Shown: positions 1-11,450, numbered from the stretch's first letter. The stretch is DNA of 64,000 bases from Cristatella mucedo (GCA_009760855.2 WPIO01000063.1:2257501-2321500), one strand, 5' to 3'. Numbers and translations: made by a program. The notes: generated by a model not told the origin, from the letters alone.

Positions 1-1327
1 TTAATGCATAGCTAGCAACACTCGGTTGGCCAATCCCTGCCAAAATTTATTTTACCATTCCATAGCAACGCACAAGCGCTGCCAGGTGAGTTAATCGTTC
101 GCATGCGTTCTCTTCCTGCAACCACAAAGCCACCAGGACCGGGTGGATGTTACACTATTGCATCTTCTGCCGAGGATTTTGAGGCATCTGCTTTGCATTT
201 GGTGGAGCTTGGTCGATAGCAATCATACTGACACTCGTTCAACAAAGGGGACAGATGAACAAATTTCCTGGGTTACAGAACACTATAGCAGCCATTTAAA
301 TCTAAACGATTCCTGCACGAGAACCCCTTATTGCACACTAAGGGCAAGGTTTCCTAGACGTCGGCAAATGCAACACAAGTAGACATCTGTCGGTGGGTTC
401 ATTTTGGGATCATAACTAACTATCCATTGCTTTCTTTTCTCCCTCATCGTCTGTGTCTGCCTGTCTATCTGTCTCTGTCTCCCTTTCCTCTGCAAAGCAC
501 AATTATCTGTTTCAGGAACTGCACTCTGGGCCGATGTTGATCGACGAGTATCTTTTGGCAGTACGAATGCCCATCACTCGCGAACTACAAACTCAGCTGC
601 GCCTCTTTATCTGCCATCCGTTCGGCCCACCGGCAGACTGTGATCCAGCATTGTGCTGATTACTTTTTAAAACTGATCATTCATTTTACCTCATAGATGC
701 TAATACCTAATGATATACACAAATTGATGGGGAAGGGCTCCACCAATTCGAGTATTCTGTGGAGGAATCTTACGACAGTGTAGCATGACAGAACACAGTG
801 GCTGAAGCGGGACCGTCTCACCGGTAGACTCGTTATAACTTGGCTCATACAGTTTTAAACTATTTGCAACATCGAAAGACTCGGAAAAGCTAACCAGTGG
901 CTAGTAGGAAAGCGTATTTCGAGTAGCCGAAAAAACATCCAAAGCTGACGTGCCCACTTTACGATTTACTAAAGGTGGGCAAACAAAATGGTGATGGACC
1001 GTCCGAGGGTAACTGAAGTCTACTCCCTTGGCATTTCTGTATACAGCAGTGGCCAGAACGATCAAAATATTGGCTGTGATTTACGAGTGATTCATGCTTA
1101 TTCATGCACTCAGCTCTGGCATATCATTCATAGCCGCCCTGCACTGCTACCACCGTTGTACCCACTTCCACGAACCTCTCTCCTGCCGAGCTAATTTTCT
1201 CAATTTTTATTCGATACGTCACAGATGAAGTCTGTCGGCTATCGTACGTGCGCCATAAGGTAATTAAGCTTAGAGAATGCTATAGGAAACTCCAGTGTAG
1301 CACCCATTTAGTCGTTGTAGCTTGGTG
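1..1327. other. Unassigned sequence, probably intron 3 of the STARD-like gene
   Basis: The STARD-like gene on the minus strand has a splice donor at 2440/2439 and its next exon was not found to the left, so this stretch is most likely intron. I looked on the minus strand for the next conserved START block (Pro-Arg-Asp-Phe) and did not find it. A short plus-strand open stretch at about 501-659 behind a strong pyrimidine tract is discussed as a finding. No repeat was recognised. Confidence 0.5.
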
Positions 1328-1400
1328 GAAGAATAATAATAATTTGCTTGTATAGTGCCGTAAGAGAACTTAATGTCAATTTAGATGCTTCACCACTTTC
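1328..1400 (-). repeat. SINE-A / LINE-A 3' tail remnant
   Basis: On the plus strand it reads as (AAT)n, then a diverged copy of the shared tail (TATAGTGCCGTAAGAGAACT), and ends near GATGCTTCACC. This is the minus-strand 3' end common to SINE-A and LINE-A. The piece is too short to decide which. Confidence 0.6.
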
Positions 1401-2229
1401 TGCAAGAGAATCAGTATCCAAGCTTAAGTCATAAGCACGGTATCAAGCAAGCAAAACCAAAGAAGTGTCATGTGTTACACCAGCATGACATACTGCCTGT
1501 CGGATTTCACGCAATGAAGCGTATTGACAGACCTACTTTCCAACATCGCTGGGAACATAGATTTCGCTTGGAAATGCTCACGAAAAGAATGACTACTCTA
1601 CACTTATGAATAGTCTCCATGCATATGTACATGGCCACTGGCCAACTGGGAAGGGCTCCTCTTCACGTGCCAGGTGACAAAAAATGAGCAAAGCCAGGAA
1701 CCGCTTTAATCTTGCTCAATATCGTTTCATAAAAACTAAAGTAAATAAAAAACGAAAAAGGCCCAAACAATCCAAAATCTGTCGAGACCCTAATAATCAA
1801 CGAGTTGCCACCAGAGGGAACAACCGCGATTTAGCCAAGAAGGAGGTCTAACCATGACTCAGCTATAGGCAGCCAATAATGGGAGCCCGAGGGAATGGTG
1901 GGCAGCTCGGCGGCCAACAGCCCCCGTGACTTGGTTTAAGGGGGCTTGGGCCCGTCGACCCCCTTTCCGGTTCAGGCTGATTCCCTGGACCCGAAAAAGA
2001 CCTTGTAAAAACAGGTGTTTCTGGTGCAAAAACATCACAGCTTGGATGAGATTAGCTTCCTTGGCACCAAGGTCTTTACTCACACCCATCAAATAAAGCA
2101 TGCGATTGAGAAAACTGGTAAAAAAAAGGCAACCGGCGCACGAACCATGGTGGACTTATTAACGCATGATAAAACAGAAGACACCGGTGTTAGATCTCAT
2201 TCTGCTCTCAACGAGGTGAGTGAGTGACT

Positions 2230-2262
2230 GTGCGTGTGTGAGTGTGTGTGTGTGTGTGTGCA
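2230..2262. repeat. (TG)n microsatellite
   Basis: Nearly pure TG dinucleotide run in intron 3 of the STARD-like gene. Confidence 0.95.
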
Positions 2263-2440
2263 CATGTTTATGAGTATGCGCGCGTGTCTATGCATGCAAA
2301 GAAGGGTTCTGAGAGTTCGGAAAGCTGTGCTCAAACAGCTTTATAAAAGCACGGGCACCCTGCTTAGCCATGTTTACAACTAGCACATCACTCTTTCCGC
2401 ATGCAGTATGTACTTACAGGTATATAGATGTGCCACTTAC

Positions 2441-2582
2441 CGGTGCTGCTGCCTGTACACGTTCAACGATCTCCAAGCCCTTAAGAGCCCGGTCGTACTT
2501 AGGTCGAAGCCCATCTGGCTTGGGGTCACAATATTGGAACACAACTTCGGGACTGGCATCGACTATGCATTCAGACTTGTAG
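2441..2582 (-). CDS. STARD5: STARD5-like START-domain protein, exon 3
   Basis: Third coding exon (142 bp) of a steroidogenic acute regulatory-related lipid transfer gene of the STARD4/5/6 group. These are small cytosolic START proteins that carry cholesterol or oxysterols between membranes. On the minus strand the exon follows an acceptor ending TTTTGTTGTAG and ends at a GTAAGT donor (2440-2435). The first base completes an isoleucine codon begun in exon 2 (phase 2). The 47 following codons begin YKSECIVDAS and include GLRPKYD and GLEIVERV. They line up with the family pattern of [LI]Y-x3-G-[IV]-[IV], then G-L-R-x-K-[WY]-D, then [FL]-E-I-[IV]. The exon ends in phase 0. Family membership rests on the match of all three exons in order. 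Whether it is STARD5, STARD4 or a lineage-specific copy is not settled; the GLR block favours STARD5. Later exons, including the PRDFVD and C-terminal helix regions, are outside the window. Confidence 0.82.
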
Positions 2583-2660
2583 CTACAACAAAATCGATCG
2601 TGCAAATCGGACAAATCGCAAAGGCAATTCATTGGTAGGCATACCCATGAGCTCCAGTGC

Positions 2661-2661
<1 letters not shown>

Positions 2662-2721
<60 letters not shown>
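2662..2721. repeat. (GA)n microsatellite
   Basis: About 30 uninterrupted GA units just upstream (in gene sense) of STARD exon 3. Poly(Ser-Leu) or poly(Arg-Glu) frames here are artefacts of the repeat. Confidence 0.97.
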
Positions 2722-2722
<1 letters not shown>

Positions 2723-3871
2723 AGGGCAGAAAGGAGAGAAGCAAGGTGACAGGACAAGGTCACAGGTCAATGGGGACATACAAGTCACTAGAAAAAAATA
2801 CCTTTTTGAACAGCCAAGGTACATCTAGTACCTGACATTGAGCTTCTGCTGAGAACACGCAACAGAGCATCTTGGTCATTTCTTGTCATTCCAGCAAAAA
2901 ACAAGCTTACAGGCTTGGGCAACATAGGTGACAGTGAGCCAACCACAGCCAAGGTTGGCATAGCAGAAAGTCCACTTGCCAGCTGTATCTGAACAACGAT
3001 CGCAACCGTGTACTCCTACTTTCAGCTAAAGGCAGCACAACCAGCTATAGAATATAACTTGAGCCCTTACGTTCACCTACGACAAGGAAAGCTGCAGCTA
3101 GTTAAACAGCTACTGCAACAATTAAGTTTTTAATTAAAAGGTTAACCAAAAAGTTAGCCTTAACCAGGTTAGCCTTGACTAGAGCTGGAATCTCATCTTC
3201 GAGGTATGAGCCAGATTGCTTGACTTCGCTTATCTAGTCCCTTCCTAAACTCTAATTTGGTAAAATTGTTTACAAAGTAATCAACCAACGATTCGGTTCA
3301 ATTATGCTACGGCTGATAGCAGCAATAAATCATCCCAAAGATTGAAGTGGGGGAGGTGATTCTACTTGCCACCAGTGAAACCACCTAACTGGACAGCAAC
3401 CTTATTGGGAGTGGTGCAAAGGAGGAGACGAAAAGTGCATTTTAACCAAAATTATGCTTAATTCAAAGGCCATCTCTTGCCTCAGCCTTAACACTGACGT
3501 AGCCTCAGCCAAAGGGCTTGCTACCTATTCTGGACCACGGAGGTTTACATGATTCAGATTCAGTATGCCAGAGAGGGACTGTTGATCGCATTTTCCCTAG
3601 CTGGCTTTTTGACATCAAGGGCGATCTCAAAGACAAAGACGCACGTCGGTTAGCCAGTGTAAACACTCTCTCTTGCTAGTGTTGCATTTCTGTCTTTCTT
3701 CACTCGCACTTGCTGCCTTCTGTGGCTGCCTCAACTCTTGCCGGGAAGTAATAAAGACAACTGCACCAGCCGCAGGATGATTTTGCACCCAGATAGATGA
3801 GGCCAACCTACTGAGCTACCCTCAGTCGGGTTAGTCAACATTATTAGCCTGGTGCACGGCCACATGCTTCC

Positions 3872-3872
<1 letters not shown>

Positions 3873-3911
<39 letters not shown>
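3873..3911. repeat. (TG)n microsatellite
   Basis: Nearly pure TG run of about 19 units ending in GCGCGC. Confidence 0.95.
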
Positions 3912-3917
<6 letters not shown>

Positions 3918-3992
3918 TCGAGCGTGAGTGAGTGTATGCGTGTGTTCACTCACACGCAAACAAGCATGCCTGCGACTGCTAAGGCACAAATA

Positions 3993-4585
3993 CAGTGGTA
4001 CCTCGGCTTAAGAGCATCTCGACATACGAGTTTTTCAAGATAGGAGCTCTCTCTCTCTCGGATTTTTTGCTTTGAGTCGTGAGCTAAAATTTGGGTTACA
4101 GTCAGCTTCAGATACTCCACCACTAGTTGCCACAGCCAACGTCACACTGCTTGCGGTTACTCAGACCAATATGGGTAGGGCAGCAAACGACTCTCAGTTG
4201 CAAGACGCTGTCCTACGACCCGGGTGTGAAGCCAAGCTGAAGGCCTGTTGGTTCGATTCCGGACAGACTACAGCGAGCCATCTCGGTGCTTGGACGCACA
4301 AGATCGCCAGACTCCGGTGTTAAATCCGAATACCGCAGGAACAGCTAAGTACATACTGTACTCAATCTAGGCAATATTGTCGTTTGAGAGTTCATCGCAT
4401 AACTGATAGCAATCGGGGCGTCGTGTAAAGGCTCAGCCAATAAACAATCGGTGTATGTTTTGGGCGTCCTTAACGGATTAATGGCATTTTAATTCTTTTC
4501 ACTGGGGAAAATTGATTTAATGTATGAGTAATTTCAGTTACGAGCTCCGGCCCGAAGCAAATTAAACTCGTGCGAGATACCACCG
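3993..4585. mobile_element. Tigger/pogo-like MITE (non-autonomous Tc1-mariner)
   Basis: The left end reads CAGTGGTACCTCGG with CGACATACGAG shortly after. The reverse complement of the right end reads CGGTGGTATCTCG with CACGAGTTTAATT after it. Both ends abut a TA dinucleotide (3991-3992 and 4586-4587), the target duplication of Tc1/mariner-type elements. The terminal inverted repeat CAGTGGTACCTCG...ACGAG is the well known type of Tigger-like elements. At 593 bp with no transposase domain (an open frame at 4072-4323 has no recognisable motif), it is non-autonomous. The repeats have diverged, so the copy is old. Confidence 0.8.
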
Positions 4586-4597
4586 TAGTCTCATTCA

Positions 4598-4770
4598 TGT
4601 AGCAGCAGCAGAGTCTCAACGGCAGTCATCGCTGCTGGCAGTGGTCAATGCAGGCTCGGCTGCTGCAGACCTCGAACCCAAGACCCCTGCCTGGGTCGTG
4701 AAGTGCCAGCATCTTACAGCTGAGATAAGACCAAGGCTGTGCCGGCTGCTCAGGTGCCTGAGCAGGCGAT
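4598..4770 (-). mobile_element. SINE-B copy, diverged
   Basis: Plus strand reads as reverse SINE-B: GCAGAC-CTCGAACCCAAGA (box B region reversed), then TGGGTCGTGAAG, then the tRNA-like head CATCTTACAGCTGAGATAAG. The 3' end of the SINE lies near 4598 and is poorly kept. Confidence 0.6.
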
Positions 4771-5582
4771 CATCAGAGCAGAACCACAATTGCAGCTGCC
4801 GTCAGCAGCAGCAGCAGATTATCTCCCTTCGGCAATCGCCTGAGCAGTTAAAAGCATTAAGCAAGGGCAGCTATGCATCTCAGCCACTGTGGCAGCCAAT
4901 AGGGTCATCCCATCTCACTGACCCATGCAGCTTAGGAAGCAACAGTGACTTGCCAAAACGGCTGGAAAACTGCTTGAAAACTGCTTGAAAAGCGAATAGG
5001 CCATTGCCCCAACATCCATTCACCGTATCGGAGCAATCGGGAAGCTTACTGCAAGTCTGCAGCAGGATGGTGAAAATGAGGGGTTCAAATTCATTACTAT
5101 ACATTCAGCTTATAAAAGCCTGACTTAAAAAGACCCGTTTTGGATAAAGGCATGCTTTTCGAGCAGAACATATCTTATATTTCTAAAACGCCACCGTTAT
5201 GAGCCCACCTGCTTCGGATATGTTCACAAGGTATCCCGTGGTGAATGGCAAGTCTAACGTATGCACGCTACTGTTTTATTCTGTGAGGCCACATTTGGTT
5301 TTGGCACGAATTCGAAACAAAAATTGCTCTGATGGCATCTGATATGTGCTATACAAAATTTGCTTTAAGAAAAGAAACTGAGTTTGCTTTGGTGACTGTG
5401 AAAGCAACTTCCGGATTCCGACATAGTCACCACATTCGAAAGATAGTTTGTGACGGCATCATCAAAACAATGCAAACTAAACTTTTCTGGATGGCCAAAT
5501 TACTCCTTCAAACAAAACATCTTCAGAACTGTGCAGGATACTTCACCAGATCGTTGAACATGCGACTTTACACCTCGGTAAT

Positions 5583-5937
5583 GCCTTTAATTCGTATGCT
5601 CCCAAAGCCCGGAATCACTTCCGACTGGTGGCACGACATCCCTTGACTTGATCACATTGAAGAAGCTAAAAATGCATCTATTTATCATAGCATTTTGTGG
5701 GCCCGTGTGATTCGTCCTTTGCCTGCTTATGACTGCTGACACTGTGCATGCTGCCACTAACCATATTTGCAAGCTGACCCTGTGCATGTCACCTCTAATC
5801 ATGTTATGCTTGTTTTCATTGACCATGCTACCACTATCATCCGATCGTGCTTCCTTTTCAGCAAATGTAAAGTGCCTAGAAAGAGATTGAGTTCTCTGGG
5901 GATGCTATGAAAATGTATTATTATCATTATTATTGTT
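5583..5937 (+). mobile_element. LINE-A, 5'-truncated 3' end
   Basis: Starts in the conserved C-terminal part of the reverse transcriptase ORF (SYAPKAWNSLP region, here decayed), runs through the 3' UTR and ends with the stem-loop AAGTGCCTAGAAAGAGATTG followed by (ATT)n. No open frame remains. It sits in intron 2, about 120 bp from exon 2 of the STARD-like gene. Confidence 0.85.
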
Positions 5938-6056
5938 AATTCTGGCAATAGGAGCAGAGCATGGATCACGATAGTCTAGCTTAACATAAGGCTGAGCACA
6001 GAGGTCCCAAGCAGAGCATGCTGCAGCCAGTGTTGCTGGACCGCCAGGTTACTTAC

Positions 6057-6106
6057 ATATTTCCGCTGAACTCCGACGAAGGCCTGTACCATATTAGGAT
6101 GCTTTT
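6057..6106 (-). CDS. STARD5: STARD5-like START-domain protein, exon 2 (50-bp micro-exon)
   Basis: On the minus strand the acceptor GGCCGTTGCAG is followed by 50 bp that start in phase 0 and end two bases into a codon at a GTAAGT donor (6056-6051). It encodes K-S-I-L-I-W-Y-R-P-S-S-E-F-S-G-N plus AT of an isoleucine codon completed by exon 3. This is the START block W/x-R-P-S-x-E-F-x-G-[NY]-[LI]-Y shared by STARD4 and STARD5, and it joins exactly onto the Tyr-Lys-Ser-Glu of exon 3. The exon is flanked by introns of 14.8 kb and 3.5 kb, is not in any recognised repeat and is easy to miss because of its size. Matching phases on both sides and the family motif make it convincing. Confidence 0.85.
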
Positions 6107-6964
6107 CTGCAACGGCCAAGACAGCTGGACTTAACTCAGCCTTTGCTTCCCATTGAAGCAAATGAGTGGCAGGTCTCGAAAGCACCTTCGACTGCTCTAA
6201 TTTACCTCATGTCAGCAACCATCCCTAAGCCGGACAGTAGAGCTGTCGCTCTAATCGCTTCAATGTGCTAGTAATGACAGCAGTTAACCTTGACAGCCTG
6301 GCGGCCTGCTTCACTCACAAGCCAGTCTAGCAGGTGTCCTTGGTGGACTCCGGATGGTAAGTGGTACCATGCCTACGGGCTACGATGAAACTGCCTCTTG
6401 AGCTGGACGGCAACTTTGGGGAGTTTCATTACCATCTCTACTATCAGTGCTGCTAGAGCAGATTGGAACATGAACAAAAGTCAACGAGTTCAGTACCCTG
6501 GAGTTCGTAACTTTGCTTGGAGACATGCTAGATTCCACACCAAAACCTTGCACTGCCCGAATAGTATGATGGAAATGTGAACTTCTTAGCCACAGTTCAT
6601 AGTGCAAAAAAAGTCATGAGAACTTCCCTACCCAAACACAAATTCTGGGTCAGGTTTCCTACCGAAGGTTTTGGTTAGAATAGAGAAATCAACTGCATAT
6701 TGGCTTTGACTCGCCTTTATTTTGCAGCTTAAGTAGTTCTTCCTTGACCATTCCAAACATTGAAAGAAAATGGATCGATCGCCTATTGCAGCTGTCTAAC
6801 AAAAAGATCCTTACATTGCTCACACAATAGAACTATGTACATTATCCAAGCGATTGTGAAAAATCCCCGGATCTTTATCTAAAGGGCTACTTTTCTTTAC
6901 TAGTTTCGAAAATGATGGGAGTAGTCGTGGTTCCCGATGACCTACATTTTGCTGGAATAAAAAA

Positions 6965-7125
6965 GGTTAGCTGATCAGCTGCCTCATTTATATAGCTGCA
7001 GATGGGCTTTAATGGTTATCACCCATGACTTGCAGTGGGCGATAAAATATTGCCTGCGGCAGGACTCGAACCCAGAACCTGGGTCGTGAAGGCAAGCACC
7101 TAACCCCTGCGCAAAGAACCGGGGG
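6965..7125 (-). mobile_element. SINE-B copy
   Basis: Plus strand begins TTAGCTGATCAGCTGCCTCA (SINE-B 3' end reversed), has GGACTCGAACCCAGAACCTG (box B reversed) and ends at a decayed tRNA-like head ending AAGAACCGGGG. Confidence 0.8.
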
Positions 7126-7427
7126 TAATTGAAATGGTTTTAAATAATCGTGGGAGCTACAGATTTGACCTTAGTAATACTGACCATATTTCCTTGCAAC
7201 ATCAGATTCGTGTCAGTGGAACTTTGTGTATAACTCTTAATAATTAGATATTGTCAGGCCTCATCTCTTTGAGAATATCCGCGAAGAAAGCAACTGCAAC
7301 TTTAAACAAGTTCATATCAATGTAAGAAAGACTTTAAAAAAATCAGGCTATTACCCGTTGATAACTAGCAAACGTTAGTATGAAGAAGCAAACGTTGTGA
7401 GTCTTCATCATTCTCAACCAAATAAAT

Positions 7428-7595
7428 CCTAGCTGATTTAACAGCCTCTTTTTGTATAGCGACAGAAGAGCCTTGACGGCTGTCACTATCGCTTGCAGTG
7501 GCGATAAATAATCGCCCACCACAGGAATCGAACCCACGACCTCGGGACCGAGGTCATGAAAGCAACCGCCTTACCTAGTGTGCCATCACGGCTAC
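7428..7595 (-). mobile_element. SINE-B copy, well preserved
   Basis: In sense (minus) orientation the head reads TGGCACACTAGGTAAGGCGG (box A region), then box B GGTTCGATTCC (exact consensus), a GTGGGCGATTATTTATCGCC segment and the 3' end GAGGCTGTTAAATCAGCTAG. tRNA-derived, transcribed by RNA polymerase III. About 168 bp. Confidence 0.85.
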
Positions 7596-8274
7596 ACATA
7601 CACTTCTCAGAAAAATAATCATTCCAAATGAAAGAGTTGGTTGACTCTGGCATTTGATTTCTGGCAGCAGTCATGTGTTAAAATACATAAAGCGGCACAA
7701 ACAATCTATTATCTAATTTGTTTCCTGCACTACAATAGCCTTTTGAGGCACTTTAACGTTTCATAAATCTGGCTGACAGTTCAAAATCATATTTGTTTTT
7801 ATCATCGAGACACTGCAGGATCAATTGTATTCACTCTACTGGCGATTGCATGTAATGATTTGTGCAGACAAAATCTCTAACGTTTTTGAAGCACGACATT
7901 GACAATGAATGTCATAACGACATATGCAAATATTAGCATTGCTTTGTCGAAATAAGGAATACCGGTATACCCAATCGGACTTGTATCCGAGCTTAATCCG
8001 AGTAGAGGACCAGACCGTACGCTTGCCAGGGCAGCAAATGATAGGAAGGTGGAAGTAGAGTCGTACAAAGGGTGTTCAGGGTGTCTATGTTCAGGGTGCC
8101 TATCTATGTCGCTGTAACCAGGGTAACAACCATCATCGATGGTGTTGCGCTAGTTGCAAAAACAGTGCATTGAATGAAGATGAACCCAGCTTACTAGTTA
8201 TAGAAAAACCGAGTGTTACTCGCAAGCCCATGGAAAGCCGAACCCTTAAAATGAGCTCGGTCAGCAATCTCTTG

Positions 8275-8756
8275 TAGCCTCAGCACGTAATCCGGTGTCA
8301 TGTTCCAAACAGACCACGAACACCGTCAGCTCCACAGTCAAACCTGCCTACTTTCAGCTATGTACCATTACAAAAGCTCGAGCTCTTTAGATTAGAATAC
8401 CGCAGCCGAGCGGGTCTATTAGCGCATGGCATTCCATGTATGCTTCTGTAACTCAGTACTGGCAGTTCCTCATGCCAGTTCAATAAGATGCTAACAGTTG
8501 GCGTTGAACTCTGCAACTTCAAGGCTTCTCTGTCGTAAGCATAGAAAATTTCCACATTCTCACCACATTCTCATCGACCTGTACTGGCTCCTCATCAATC
8601 AGTGTATTTATTAACTTCAAGGCTCTGTCACTCATTATTAGGTCCCGTAATTCTCTTGCGCTGTCCTACCAATTCCAAATAATTGAGGAGCCATCCACTC
8701 ATCCGACTCAAGTCATTATGCTGTGCCTGTAAGCAACTACAATATTTTCGAGGCTA
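8275..8756 (+). mobile_element. LINE-A fragment (reverse-transcriptase C-terminal region)
   Basis: Contains diverged versions of GTCATGTTCCAAA-, GCTCCACAGTCAAA- and the L-A-D-L-H-W-L segment seen in better copies. It stops at the (AAT)n of the next, oppositely oriented copy. Frames are broken. Confidence 0.75.
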
Positions 8757-10075
8757 TAATAATAATAATAATAATAATAATAAGGCACTTGATAAAGCGC
8801 CCCCAGAGAACTCAATCTCTATCAAGGCGCTTTACATTTGCTGCAAAGGGAAACGTGATTGAATGGTGAGTAATATCATGCTTGATAAACAACATGAATA
8901 ACATGGTTAGGGATGACATGCACAGGGTCAGCATGCAATTGTGGTTAGTGGCAGCATGAGCAGTGTCAGCGAGGATAAGCACATGAAAGACAATGCATAG
9001 GGACCCACTAAATGCTATCCTAAATAGGTGTGTTTTTAAGTTCTTTTTAAATGTGGTCAAGTCAGGGGATATTCTGACGCAGGTCGGGAGGGAGTTCCAG
9101 GCTTTGGGAGCATACGAGCTAAATGCACGGCTTCCAAATGATTTGAGGTTTGTACGGGGTATTGTAAACTGTTGGATTCAGAAAAGCAGGCGGTACGATG
9201 CTTGGCCTGGTGGGGGAGTAGATCTGAGAGATAGGCTGGAGCCAAAGAATGAAGGGACCTAAAAGTGAGCGACAAGACCTTAAGTCGATCCGTTGCTTGA
9301 CTTGCTGCCCACTTCAGGTCGGCAAGAAGTGGTGTGATGTGGCAACTTCGACGTTCACGACAGACAAGCCTAGCTGTAGAGTTTTGCACCAGCTGTAAGC
9401 ACCTGATTGCACATGCCGGTAGGCCAGCAAGCAGTGAGCTACCGAAGTAAAGACGGAATGTCACGAATGCATGGACCAACTTACATGGTATCCTTATCTA
9501 AATAAGCCCAAATTGTAGCAATGTTATGTAGCTGAAAGTAGGCAGACTTGATTGTGGAGCTGATGTGGTCGTCTAACGAGTGGTCACTTTGGAACATGAC
9601 ACCTAGATTTCGAGCTGATTCAGCAGGAGATATGCTGGCAGAGCCAATTCTGAGCGTTAGCATTTCCTATTTCAGAATCACACTGGGTTTGCCCATATCT
9701 AATAAGTTAGTTTTATCATTGCTTAGTTTTAGAAAATTTGCTGCCATCCATGTGCAGATGTCATCCATACATGCAGCAATTGAGTTGAGAGAATTTGAGG
9801 TGCTCGAAGGCTGGGAGGGATCAAAGCAAAGGTACAACTGAGTGCCATCCGCATAGAAGTGAAAGCCTAGATTGTGCTTGGCAAACACATCAGCAAGAGG
9901 GAGAGCATAAACCGTGATAAGAACTGGGCCTAGCACGGAGCCCTGAGGTACCCCATATTTCAGAGGTACTTCAGATTATCTTTGTCCATTCACGTCAATA
10001 CTCTGGAGTCGCCCACTGAGATAGGACCTGAACCATTGCAGAGCCAGTGATGCCAGTGATGCCCAGGCGAGATGA
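8757..10075 (-). mobile_element. LINE-A copy, 1.3 kb, decayed reverse transcriptase
   Basis: Minus-strand copy running from inside the RT fingers/palm to the 3' stem-loop and (ATT)n (8757-8782). Pieces of RT are readable in two frames, including YADGTQLYL at the catalytic motif C (consensus YADD), so one catalytic aspartate is lost. The conserved C-terminal thumb segments RRLQLVQNS and HITPLLADL are present. Frameshifts separate the pieces, so it is dead. It faces fragments of the same family on both sides (tail-to-tail at 8756). Confidence 0.9.
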
Positions 10076-10099
10076 GAGCTATGATTTCAGTTCGTCTGG

Positions 10100-10336
10100 T
10101 TTAAAGCTAGAACTCACTCCCTACGGACATAGCTACATCCCCTGACTTGAAGATATTAAAAAGAAGTTTTCTGTTCGGGGTAATTGTCATTTGTTTGCTT
10201 ATGAGTGACGACACTGTGCATGTTATGGCAAACCAATCGACACGCTTCCTTTTTACAATATGCAAAGTGCGTAGAAAGAGATTTAGTTCTCTTTGGCACT
10301 GTATATTATTATTATTATTATTATTGTTATTATTGT
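10100..10336 (+). mobile_element. LINE-A 3' end
   Basis: Short 5'-truncated copy: end of ORF (CCCTGACTTGAAGATATTAA), 3' UTR, stem-loop GCAAAGTGCGTAGAAAGAGA and (ATT)n at 10307-10336. Confidence 0.85.
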
Positions 10337-10744
10337 GAGCAAGTGAATAATTCTTTCTGACCTAGCCAATATAATAAAAGGAATTCTTAAAATGAAGTAT
10401 TTGAGAAAGTGGTGCTCGAAATCTAGGTCACGTGGCACGACACAATGTGGAGTATTAAGCAGCATGCTAGTACCTGAGCTTTAAAATATAAACTATAAAC
10501 CCACACGAATGGAGTTTTTCAAGCTAACACGACTGCCCAAGTAGCAACTTCAATGATACCACCAATGAGGGTGGAAAACCTCTAAGGAGAACTCTCTGTA
10601 GTCTAACAAGAAGTTATCTAGTAGGATGAGAAAGGCAAACAAATACAAGGTAAAAAAATAGCCAAACCACAGCCTTTCATGTGGCACTGCTAATGCCACA
10701 TCTCGGCCACACCCCAGGTCAGAATAGATGAAATAGAATATATT

Positions 10745-11450
10745 TTGGAGTATCCGGTGGTTTGCAAAAAATTTAGCTAGCTCCTTAGTTCTGTCTCGGC
10801 TTGATCATAGTAATTCCCTTTTGGCTGGGCTGCCAAAAAAAGCAACTAGGCCACTTCAGATGACTATGAATAAGGCTACAAGGCTAGTTTTCAAGCCCCA
10901 GAGGTTTGAGCACATGTCTCCTTTGCTAAAAGAGCAAGGATGGCTGCCGGTTGATCAACTGACACAGAGCAAAGTTCTTACGCTGACCCACAATACCTGC
11001 CACGGTTGGGCTCCCCCATAACTAGCTGAACTGCTGTACCAGTTTCAGCCTCCTCGTGCCTTCACATTCTGTATGGACAATACATTAGCTGTTCCATTCC
11101 TCTGCTTAAAGACCGTTGGCGACAGAAGCTTTAGCTCTGCAGGTCCTAGACTGTGGAACTCACTTCCACAATTCTTACTCAACGACAACTAATCTACTGC
11201 TGCCGACTATGGCTCATCCTTTTCAGCGGTCCTGAGCTGCTACTTCCATGCTGCTCACTACCTCAACTGCTCTCCTGACTCTGCTATGCTTCTCACTTTC
11301 TCTTTGTTTCGTGAGACGGAGTGCGTTGGCTACCGAATGCGTAGCAAAAGCCGCTTAGGCTGTAAGTGCCCTATACAAAACTCGCCTGCGTAACACCCAC
11401 GTGGTCTTTGTGGAGTTGCACATGGAGATACATTACAATGCATTACATAT
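10745..11450 (+). mobile_element. LINE-B 3' part (different CR1/L2-like LINE)
   Basis: A frame at 10821-11021 and following pieces encode a CR1/L2-type RT C-terminal region: SRLDHSNSLLAGLP, SPLLKEQGWLPV, and further on GDRSFSSAGPRLWNSLP. The protein differs clearly from LINE-A. The 3' end (AAAAGCCGCTTAGGCTGTAA, then CTATACAAAACTCGCCTGCG) has no LINE-A stem-loop. A second 3' end of this family is at 29.23-29.63 kb. Stops interrupt the frame. Confidence 0.75.

Larger units (their letters stand above)
2583..6056 (-). other. Intron 2 of the STARD-like gene
   Basis: About 3.5 kb between exons 2 and 3, GT...AG on the minus strand, phase 2. It contains a (GA)n tract, a (TG)n tract, a Tigger-like MITE, a SINE-B and a LINE-A tail. 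From 2725 to 3870 I saw no repeat or coding signal. Confidence 0.75.
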
